Assembly (NCBI GenBank): GCA_019594235.1
Contig: JAFDTG010000033.1
Coordinates: forward strand, 1-14,418
Source: Candidatus Saliniplasma halalkaliphilum
GTDB taxonomy: Archaea > Thermoplasmatota > Thermoplasmata > Halarchaeoplasmatales > Halarchaeoplasmataceae
DNA: 14,418 nucleotides
Direction of reading: 5' to 3'
Translations under genes and position numbers: made by a program
Notes under the pieces: model-generated
What the model was told of the DNA's origin: nothing
Seen by the model: only the letters and a program-made list of their open reading frames with translations
Database searches by the model: none
Part shown: positions 1-5,075 of the stretch, piece after piece
How the letters are laid out: every line of letters begins with the position of its first letter
Position numbering within the stretch: the stretch's first letter is position 1

Positions 1-150
1 AGCTTCTGGTACACTATCTCCTTCATACAGATATTTAATAAAATATAATCGTTCAAGAACTCTTTTCTCCACTTTTCTATCTTTGATTTCGGTTACTAAT
101 TCTTCTTTAGTCATCCATCTCTTCACTTCAGTAACATATTTTCCTTTCAT
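1..150 (-). CDS. Probable IS630-type transposase, N-terminal part (cut by window edge)
   Basis: This reading frame starts at ATG 148-150 on the minus strand and stays open for 50 codons to base 1, so only the N-terminus is visible. The product begins MKGKYVTEVKRW and contains the segment ERLYFIKYLYEGDSVPEA (about residues 33-50). That segment resembles the first helices of the helix-turn-helix region of archaeal IS630-family or related transposases, which usually continue into a 'VGVSxxTGYRWL'-like recognition helix. I am recalling this pattern, not running a search. The DDE catalytic domain would lie outside the window, so intactness cannot be judged. It lies just beyond the 3' end of tRNA-His. 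It could instead be a non-transposase helix-turn-helix protein. Confidence 0.6.
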   Translation of the reverse strand, partial: MKGKYVTEVKRWMTKEELVTEIKDRKVEKRVLERLYFIKYLYEGDSVPEA

Positions 151-240
151 GAATTTACAATGCATTCATATTACATAAAAGTTATGTCTATAACTATATT
201 TTGACTAAAATAAACTCGTGAAACAAATCCCTATAAAAAG
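151..240. other. AT-rich gap between transposase-like ORF and tRNA-His
   Basis: This 90-bp spacer holds no reading frame. It contains a perfect inverted repeat, ACATAA-aag-TTATGT (173-187), upstream of the transposase-like ORF. The repeat could be part of an element end or an operator, but the far end of the element is not visible, so terminal inverted repeats cannot be matched. Confidence 0.4.
229..240 (-). terminator. Possible poly-U terminator of tRNA-His
   Basis: Immediately after the tRNA discriminator base the minus strand reads CTTTTTATAGGG. A short T5 tract directly after a tRNA is the usual look of an archaeal factor-independent terminator. Confidence 0.45.
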
Positions 241-314
241 GGCCGTGGCCGGGATTTGAACCCGGGCCAGGGGATCCACAGTCCCACATGCTGCCAAGCT
301 ACACCACCACGGCC
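241..314 (-). tRNA. tRNA-His (GUG)
   Basis: Read on the minus strand, this folds as a complete tRNA. The 7-bp acceptor stem is GCCGTGG/CCACGGC, the D arm is GTGT/GCAT, the anticodon stem-loop is TGGGA-CTGTGGA-TCCCC with anticodon GTG (His), and the T arm is CCGGG-TTCAAAT-CCCGG. An extra G is encoded at position -1 (base 314) and faces discriminator C73 (base 241); the G-1:C73 pair is the tRNA-His identity element. CCA is not encoded. The closing position of the anticodon stem appears to be a U27-C43 mismatch, and the variable loop is only 4 nt in this fold. No intron is seen. Identity is firm from the anticodon and G-1 together. Confidence 0.96.
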
Positions 315-372
315 ATTATGTTTTAATCTAATTTGAGGTAGAAAAAGGTCAGATATATTATTTTTCCTCACG

Positions 373-960
373 TTATTGTACAAATTTGTCTAGTACGGAA
401 TCAATTTTCTCTTTTAGTTCTTTATCATTTCTCTGTTCAAGGAGGAATAATAAAAGTTCAAGTCGTAATAATGTTGCAAAACTGATCTTTCCGATCTCAT
501 CTTCAGATTTTTCAATGGGATTGATCACACGTTCTTTTAAATCAATAAAAATTTCTGAGATATCATCGACTAGTTCTTCACCGTCTTCAGATTTGTAACC
601 CATAACGTTTAGCAGCTCTAAAATCCTTTCAGCTTTATTTCGTTCCCATTCCACCATCATATCAGAAGGTTGACCGGTATCTATGTTACTCGGACACAGT
701 AAAAACACACCTGCAGTCCTCCCGTATATCTTTTCAGGGATGTGATGTGTTTTCTTTTCACCGGATGGCTCGAGATATCCAAACTCTTCTAATTTTTTGA
801 TGTGCCTATATATCGTAGACTGGTCCTTATCCAATGATTCAGCTAACTGCGAAATCGACATATCATTGACCCTCAATAAAGAAAGAATATTACTTCTAGT
901 ATCTTCCACTGCTATCTTGATCGCTTTTGGGTCCCTAACAACTTTAACGTCTTTTTTCAT
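373..960 (-). CDS. Winged-helix transcriptional regulator, ArsR-like (paralogue 1 of 3)
   Basis: A 195-residue DNA-binding protein. Residues about 18-80 form a winged helix-turn-helix: the segment MSISQLAESLDKDQSTIYRH gives the second helix, turn and recognition helix, followed by a KKLEEFGYLE helix and a wing ending KIYGRTA. The remaining roughly 110 residues are predicted mostly helical and hold no ligand site I recognise; a CP pair (FLLCPS) lies just after the wing. The architecture fits ArsR/HTH_20-like archaeal regulators, whose effector is unknown. It is the last of three tandem copies, with 54 bp separating it from the next. A box A-like TTATTATGTA about 27 nt before the ATG suggests a separate leaderless transcript. 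Target genes cannot be deduced. Confidence 0.85.
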   Translation of the reverse strand: MKKDVKVVRDPKAIKIAVEDTRSNILSLLRVNDMSISQLAESLDKDQSTIYRHIKKLEEFGYLEPSGEKKTHHIPEKIYGRTAGVFLLCPSNIDTGQPSDMMVEWERNKAERILELLNVMGYKSEDGEELVDDISEIFIDLKERVINPIEKSEDEIGKISFATLLRLELLLFLLEQRNDKELKEKIDSVLDKFVQ

Positions 961-980
961 GACTAATTATCACTGAAGTT

Positions 981-992
981 TACATAATAATT
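981..992 (-). promoter_or_regulatory. Box A-like promoter of regulator 1
   Basis: The minus strand reads TAATTATTATGTA centred about 27 nt upstream of the ATG at 960, the spacing expected for a leaderless archaeal transcript. A 7-bp inverted repeat (964-970 and 987-993, TAATTAT/ATAATTA) overlaps it and could allow autoregulation, but it is AT-only and weak evidence. Confidence 0.45.
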
Positions 993-1014
993 AAGTTTTT
1001 GGTATATCATAAAA

Positions 1015-1602
1015 TTACTCTGGTAATTCGAAACCAGATATCAAACTTTTGATATCATCCCTTAATTTTTCGTTGCTAGAGAATTCTATCAAAATAATTA
1101 AAAATTTAAGCCTTAAAGCTTCCAGATGATCCATCTCGACTAAATCTGTTTCTCTAAAAATATCGATAATCTTGTTATCAATTTTAGTAAATATATTACT
1201 GGTATCCCTAGCTAAATCATCCGTTAAATCAACATCATAACCCAATAATTTTAAACAATCCAGTATGTTATAGGTATTTTTCTCATCCCATGAAAAACTT
1301 TCAAGTATTGGATCACCAGGTTCCATAGATTTTGGGCAGGGTAAAAATAATTTAGCAGTTCGTCCGTAAACCATTCCCGGTACATTGTTCACAATCCTTT
1401 CTCCCTTCAATTCCACATATCCATAATCTTCTAATTTTTTTACATGCCTATATATTGTAGAACGGTCTTTGTCCAGCCCCTCTGCTAGCTGGGATATTGA
1501 CATATCTTCGATTTTTAATAGATTTAAAATGTTTTTTCTTGTATCTTCAAGGAGAATTTTAATCCTTTCAGAATCATGTACAAGTTCTACATCTTCTTTC
1601 AT
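1015..1602 (-). CDS. Winged-helix transcriptional regulator, ArsR-like (paralogue 2 of 3)
   Basis: A 195-residue paralogue of both neighbours. The N-terminal winged helix is strongly conserved: DTRKNILNLLKIEDMSISQL, then the recognition-helix region DKDRSTIYRHVKKLEDYGYV, then a wing ending VYGRTA. The tip of the wing differs (RIVNNVPGM instead of the KTHHIPEK of copy 1). The C-terminal half is much more divergent but of the same length and helical character, and keeps a CP pair (FLPCPK). DNA recognition may therefore be similar among the copies while sensing or dimerisation has diverged. Its stop lies 54 bp from copy 1. A box A-like AT element about 27 nt upstream indicates its own promoter. 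Confidence 0.85.
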   Translation of the reverse strand: MKEDVELVHDSERIKILLEDTRKNILNLLKIEDMSISQLAEGLDKDRSTIYRHVKKLEDYGYVELKGERIVNNVPGMVYGRTAKLFLPCPKSMEPGDPILESFSWDEKNTYNILDCLKLLGYDVDLTDDLARDTSNIFTKIDNKIIDIFRETDLVEMDHLEALRLKFLIILIEFSSNEKLRDDIKSLISGFELPE

Positions 1603-1624
1603 ATGTGATTAAATAAGTAAGGTA

Positions 1625-1636
1625 AGTTAATAAAAT
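1625..1636 (-). promoter_or_regulatory. Box A-like promoter of regulator 2
   Basis: The minus strand reads ATTTTATTAACT centred about 28 nt before the ATG at 1602, in the short spacer after regulator 3. Confidence 0.4.
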
Positions 1637-1649
1637 TTCTGATGAATTA

Positions 1650-2258
1650 CTATTCTTCTTCCCAACTTATAATACCTTTGAAATCTGAAAAAATTTTAGA
1701 AAAGTATTTTTCTAAATCTTTATCGTTATTTATCTCAATAAGGTATAGTAGAAGTTTTAGTTTGATCAATTCACGATAGTTCATGTCCAGTACTTCTCTT
1801 TCTAATTCATTAACCTTTGTAGATAAATGTTCATTCATGCTATCTATAAAATCAAAAATGTTTATCAAAGTGTTTTCAGAGATACCATCGCTGTATCCAA
1901 CCATCTCGAGTTTCTCTAAGGTATCAATATTATAACCTAGATTCCATCTGATCATCAACGAAGCTAATTTTTTTGTACTTTGAACATCTGGATTAATTAA
2001 GAAAGTATCTGCAGCCCTTCCATATATCCTTTCAGGGATATGATGTTCCTTCCTTTCACCCACAACCTCTACGAAACCAGCATTTTCCAGTTTTTTAATG
2101 TGCCTGTTAATCGTAGATTGGTCCTTATTCAAGACTTCCGCGATCTGAGAGATGGACATGTTGTTAACTCTAAGCAAAGCTAGGATCTTCTCTCTGGTCT
2201 TTTCCAGAGATATTTTGATGCGGTCCATCTCTTTTACAGTCTCTACTTTTTGCCCCAT
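1650..2258 (-). CDS. Winged-helix transcriptional regulator, ArsR-like (paralogue 3 of 3)
   Basis: A 202-residue member of the same family, and the first of the three in transcription order. The winged helix covers about residues 14-80, with recognition region MSISQIAEVLNKDQSTINRH and wing HHIPERIYGRAA. The wing is nearly identical to copy 1 (HHIPEKIYGRTA), so copies 1 and 3 look closer to each other in the DNA-binding part than either is to copy 2. The CP pair seen in copies 1 and 2 is replaced here by NP (FLINPD). The C-terminal half is helical, Lys/Glu-rich and diverged. The gene lies downstream of xseB on the same strand but is separated by a spacer with an inverted repeat and a box A, so it is probably transcribed separately. 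Ligand and targets are unknown. Confidence 0.85.
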   Translation of the reverse strand: MGQKVETVKEMDRIKISLEKTREKILALLRVNNMSISQIAEVLNKDQSTINRHIKKLENAGFVEVVGERKEHHIPERIYGRAADTFLINPDVQSTKKLASLMIRWNLGYNIDTLEKLEMVGYSDGISENTLINIFDFIDSMNEHLSTKVNELEREVLDMNYRELIKLKLLLYLIEINNDKDLEKYFSKIFSDFKGIISWEEE

Positions 2259-2287
2259 AGGTTCTATGTTCCCATGTAACCTAATGT

Positions 2288-2296
2288 AGATAAAAT
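2288..2296 (-). promoter_or_regulatory. Box A-like promoter of regulator 3
   Basis: The minus strand reads AATTTTATC about 33 nt before the ATG at 2258, which would leave a leader of only a few bases. Confidence 0.35.
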
Positions 2297-2307
2297 TTTT
2301 GTTTATA

Positions 2308-2321
2308 TGTACAATCGTACA
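2308..2321. promoter_or_regulatory. Inverted repeat TGTAC-aatc-GTACA upstream of regulator 3
   Basis: A perfect 5+4+5 inverted repeat sits directly after the xseB stop codon and just upstream of the box A of regulator 3. On the minus strand it is not followed by a T tract, so an operator is more likely than a terminator hairpin. A winged-helix dimer would suit a site of this size. Confidence 0.4.
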
Positions 2322-2534
2322 CTATTTGATATCTAGGTCTTCTATCTTATTATCCCCATCTTTACCAGTAAGTTTTTTGATCTCGCCTTTAGCCTTATCC
2401 AATCTCTTTTCGCAGTGGTCGATCAATTCCATTCCTCTTTCATACAATCGAAGAGCATTTTCCAACGATACCTGATTCCTTTCAAGCTTTTCGTTAATAC
2501 ATTCTAACTCTTCCAATGCATCTTCGAATTGCAT
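2322..2534 (-). CDS. xseB: Exonuclease VII small subunit
   Basis: A 70-residue protein matching XseB throughout: the family signature FEDALEELECINEKLERNQV, then SLENALRLYERGMELIDHCE, then a second helix ending KLTGKDG. The family forms helical hairpins, several of which bind each XseA chain to make the active exonuclease that degrades single-stranded DNA from both ends. Bacterial XseB is about 75-85 residues, so the length is normal. The gene starts 5 nt after the xseA stop and is clearly translationally coupled. The ATG at 2534 is preceded only by a weak GGTGA overlapping the xseA stop. A much stronger GGAGGTGAT lies at 2562-2570, but no ATG, GTG or TTG follows it in frame. Confidence 0.93.
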   Translation of the reverse strand: MQFEDALEELECINEKLERNQVSLENALRLYERGMELIDHCEKRLDKAKGEIKKLTGKDGDNKIEDLDIK

Positions 2535-2539
2535 GTCAC

Positions 2540-3781
2540 CTATTTCTTCGTCTTTGATTTTATCACCTCCTCTGTGATAGCTTTAAGTTTACCATCAGTC
2601 ATCATGACCTTTAATTCATCATCCACTTCGATTTCATCAACACTTTTGATCAGTTCATCTTCTCCGGTTAAAACCACTGAGTACCCTCTTTTCATCGTCG
2701 ATTCTGGACTCAATGCTTTCAACCTTTCAATTTTCCCTTTAATATCTTGGTCTTTTTGCTTTAGAAACAATTCAATATTCTTCTGGATCTTCATCTTCAA
2801 TTCATCTACTCGTTGTGTAGACTCTTCTATCAATAACTCTGGCCTTTGGAATATAGGACGCTTGATCAGATGTTTTAGGTTTCTTTCATTGATCTCAACG
2901 ATATTCAACAATGCATTACCGGCTCTATTCTTCAATTCATTTAATTTTAAGAGCAATTCATCTTTTTCAGGCACTGCCATCTCTGCAGCTGCTGAGGGCG
3001 TTGGTGCACGAAAGTCCGCAACCAAGTCAGATATAAGTAGATCAGTTTCATGACCAACAGCAGATATTACAGGCGTCTGAGCGTCAAATATAGCCCTTGC
3101 AACAACCTCTTCGTTGAAATTCCATAGATCTTCCAAAGAACCTCCCCCTCGACTTATGATGGTCACGTCCACCTTTTCTTCATCTAACCTTTTTATTGCT
3201 TCTACTATTTTCGGTGCAGCCCCCTTACCTTGAACGGGTGTAGGTGATAACAAGATATCCATATTTGGGAATCTACGTTTTGTCACGGTGACTATATCTC
3301 TAAGGGCATCGGCTTCCTCTGAAGTTACAACCCCTATATTCTCAGGAACTCTTGGAATTGCTTTTTTGTATTTGTCATCGAAAAGTCCTTCCTCAGCCAA
3401 CTTTTTCTTCAATTTTTCATATGCCAAGTACAACTTTCCTTTTCCTTCTGGCAGCATTTCATTGACGATCAACTGATACTTACCGTTAGGGATGTATAAT
3501 CCAACATCGCCTCTGCAGAGAACTTCCATGCCGTCCTCTGGTTTAAAATCTAATCCTTTATTACTGGCTCTGAACATGGCACATTTGATGATGCTGTGTT
3601 CATCTTTTAATTCAAAATACATATGCCTATCATTGTAATGGGTGAAATTGGATATCTCTCCCCGAACCCATATGTTTTGTATGTTTTCGTCTCTTCTTAG
3701 AAGTGATTTAACGTAAACATTGAGATCTCTGACAGTGTACACATTTTTGATCCCTTCTCTATCCAATAAGTCACCGTTCAT
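2540..3781 (-). CDS. xseA: Exonuclease VII large (catalytic) subunit
   Basis: A 413-residue XseA, slightly shorter than the roughly 450 residues common in bacteria. An N-terminal OB fold (about residues 14-110; YTVRDLNVYVKSLL, IWVRGEISNF) binds single-stranded DNA. The catalytic domain follows with GVVTSEEADALRDI, RGGGSLEDLWNFNEEVVARA and GHETDLLISDLVADFRAPTP, which carry the conserved residues of the family. A long coiled-coil region (about 275-345) for XseB binding comes next, then the C-terminal segment STMKRGYSVVL typical of XseA. The role is trimming of single-stranded DNA in repair and recombination. It forms an operon with xseB. The gene is divergent from the AK6-like kinase, with an 85-bp spacer holding a promoter for each side. 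ExoVII is near-universal in bacteria and patchy in archaea, so old lateral transfer is likely. Base composition does not obviously differ from the surroundings. Confidence 0.95.
   Translation of the reverse strand: MNGDLLDREGIKNVYTVRDLNVYVKSLLRRDENIQNIWVRGEISNFTHYNDRHMYFELKDEHSIIKCAMFRASNKGLDFKPEDGMEVLCRGDVGLYIPNGKYQLIVNEMLPEGKGKLYLAYEKLKKKLAEEGLFDDKYKKAIPRVPENIGVVTSEEADALRDIVTVTKRRFPNMDILLSPTPVQGKGAAPKIVEAIKRLDEEKVDVTIISRGGGSLEDLWNFNEEVVARAIFDAQTPVISAVGHETDLLISDLVADFRAPTPSAAAEMAVPEKDELLLKLNELKNRAGNALLNIVEINERNLKHLIKRPIFQRPELLIEESTQRVDELKMKIQKNIELFLKQKDQDIKGKIERLKALSPESTMKRGYSVVLTGEDELIKSVDEIEVDDELKVMMTDGKLKAITEEVIKSKTKK
2561..2570 (-). promoter_or_regulatory. Strong Shine-Dalgarno-like sequence within the xseA 3' end
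   Basis: The minus strand reads GGAGGTGATA 27-36 nt before the xseB ATG. It is the best anti-16S match nearby but too far for direct initiation at 2534. It may help ribosome re-loading for xseB, or it may simply encode EVI in xseA. Confidence 0.3.
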
Positions 3782-3805
3782 CGTCTTTATAAATTATGCA
3801 CATTA

Positions 3806-3819
3806 CATATATATTTATT
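3806..3819 (-). promoter_or_regulatory. Box A promoter of xseAB
   Basis: The minus strand reads AATAAATATATATG, a strong TATA-like element centred about 31 nt before the xseA ATG (3781), giving a leader of only a few nucleotides. Confidence 0.55.
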
Positions 3820-3836
3820 CTAGAGAGGGAGGGTAA

Positions 3837-3844
3837 TATAAAAG
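3837..3844 (+). promoter_or_regulatory. Box A promoter of AK6-like kinase
   Basis: TATAAAAG is centred 27 nt before the ATG at 3867 and predicts a leaderless mRNA from that codon. A second element, CTATTATAAC (3857-3866), has the same spacing to the in-frame ATG at 3888, so the start remains ambiguous. Confidence 0.55.
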
Positions 3845-3866
3845 TGAATGAGTAAACTATTATAAC

Positions 3867-4397
3867 ATGAATTACTCATCACAAATCATGACCACAGCTC
3901 TCACAGGGACTCCAGGGGTCGGTAAAACAACCGTAGCCAAATACCTTAGAGAAAAAGGTTACAAAGTACTAGATTTAAACACATTTATAGATGAAAAAGG
4001 TTTGAGAGGGAAGAGAGATGAACTCCGTCAATCAGACGAGATTGACATATCAAATTTAAGAAACCAAATCTCTAAAACATCAGGTCATGACATAATCGAA
4101 GGTCATCTATCTCACCATCTTGATCTATCGCCGGTAATCGTCCTCAGATGTTCTCCAAAAGAACTCAGAAAAAGGATGGCCTCAAAAGATTGGCCACAGA
4201 GAAAGATAGAAGAGAACATCCAAGCGGAAATTTTAGATGTGATACTCATAGAATCGCTCGAGTATACCGAAGATGTTTACGAAATAGATACTACGAAGAT
4301 GGATCCAGAAGAGGTCAGTGAGGCAGTGATCGAGATAATGAACAACAAGGTTGATAATTATTCCATCGGTCAGGTGGATTGGTCCGATGAATTTTAG
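3867..4397 (+). CDS. AK6/Fap7-type adenylate kinase (P-loop NTPase)
   Basis: A P-loop nucleotide kinase of 176 residues. The Walker A motif GTPGVGKTT (residues 14-22) follows strand ALT. Next come the NMP-binding stretch KVLDLNTFIDEKG, the segment DIIEGHLSHHL with the conserved GHLSH typical of AK6/Fap7 enzymes, and VIVLRCSPKELRKRM and NIQAEILDVILIES of the lid and core regions. Family members phosphorylate AMP or other NMPs and, in eukaryotes and archaea, act in small-ribosomal-subunit maturation with uS11. The family usually begins just before the first strand, which matches ATG 3888 (MTTALTGTP); ATG 3867 adds seven residues and has the better promoter spacing. It is followed by a CDP-alcohol phosphatidyltransferase on the same strand, a pairing I recall from several archaea. 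Confidence 0.9.
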   Translation: MNYSSQIMTTALTGTPGVGKTTVAKYLREKGYKVLDLNTFIDEKGLRGKRDELRQSDEIDISNLRNQISKTSGHDIIEGHLSHHLDLSPVIVLRCSPKELRKRMASKDWPQRKIEENIQAEILDVILIESLEYTEDVYEIDTTKMDPEEVSEAVIEIMNNKVDNYSIGQVDWSDEF

Positions 4398-4420
4398 AAA
4401 ACTAGCATCATCAACCGATA

Positions 4421-4432
4421 ATATTAATAAAA
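4421..4432 (+). promoter_or_regulatory. Box A promoter of CDP-alcohol phosphatidyltransferase
   Basis: ATATTAATAAAA is centred about 25 nt before the ATG at 4452, consistent with an independent leaderless transcript although the upstream gene is co-directional. Confidence 0.55.
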
Positions 4433-4451
4433 AAGTCCATTATCCTTTACC

Positions 4452-5075
4452 ATGGTATTGAACAGTTATCGGAAGGAAGCAGATTCAATAGTCAAACCGA
4501 TAGCTGGAAAAATGTCGGGAATAGAACCTAACCTACTTTCTGCCTTCTCGATGGTATTTGCCATATTAGCCGGAATTTCATTTTATTTAGGTGATACCTT
4601 GTTCGTTTTACTTGGGGCTATATTCGTTTTATCAAATTCCTTTTTCGACGCCATGGATGGTAGAGTAGCCAAACTCACTGGAAAGGCTTCTTTGAAGGGA
4701 GATTTCTTAGATCATGCAATCGATAGATACGCCGATATATTCATCTTAGGTGGGATCACTTTAGGACCATTATGCAGTATGCCTATCGGTTTACTAGCTA
4801 TGATAGGTGTTTTGATGACCAGTTATATGGGGACCCAGGCACAGGCAGTAGGGGTCGGTAGAGATTACGGTGGTGTCGCTGGAAGGGCGGATCGCCTTCT
4901 TCTATTGATATTGATACCCATAATTTACGTTATACTGGAAAGCTTTTACACATCCAGTTTCACAATCTTAAACTATGAACTAGGGATATTTGATATCTTG
5001 ATGCTGTGGTTCGCAGTAGCTGGAAATATCACAGCTGTTGTAAGAGGTATCAAAACCTGGAAGGACCTTGACTGA
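4452..5075 (+). CDS. CDP-alcohol phosphatidyltransferase, probable archaetidylinositol-phosphate synthase
   Basis: A 207-residue integral membrane enzyme that joins a polar alcohol phosphate to CDP-archaeol. The family motif D-x2-D-G-x2-A-R-x8-G-x3-D-x3-D appears as DAMDGRVAK at 66-74, then G83, D87 and D91, which gives the metal-binding aspartates D66, D69, D87 and D91. Position 74 is Lys where the family normally has Arg. About six hydrophobic segments are visible (roughly 28-46, 50-66, 92-107, 110-127, 147-163, 179-198). Size and the neighbouring AK6-like gene fit the archaeal archaetidylinositol-phosphate synthase group, but archaetidylglycerol-phosphate synthase cannot be excluded from sequence alone. 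Its TGA abuts the stop of the convergent priL gene with no gap (TGATCA). T-runs just downstream lie inside priL. Confidence 0.88.
   Translation: MVLNSYRKEADSIVKPIAGKMSGIEPNLLSAFSMVFAILAGISFYLGDTLFVLLGAIFVLSNSFFDAMDGRVAKLTGKASLKGDFLDHAIDRYADIFILGGITLGPLCSMPIGLLAMIGVLMTSYMGTQAQAVGVGRDYGGVAGRADRLLLLILIPIIYVILESFYTSSFTILNYELGIFDILMLWFAVAGNITAVVRGIKTWKDLD

Noticed and set aside
379..388. Palindrome ACAAATTTGT as an operator
   Set aside because: It lies within the last codons of regulator 1 (DKFVQ) and is AT-rich enough to be chance.
2308..2321. Intrinsic terminator of xseAB
   Set aside because: The 5-bp stem on the minus strand is followed by A-rich, not T-rich, sequence, so it does not look like a terminator.
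2535..2570. Longer xseB starting upstream within xseA
   Set aside because: The frame is open upstream and a good ribosome site exists, but it has only ATA/ATC/GAT-type codons and no usual start codon before the ATG at 2534.
2529..3053. 174-residue plus-strand open frame
   Set aside because: Antisense to xseA; Ser/Phe-rich translation typical of a shadow frame, and xseA is unmistakable.
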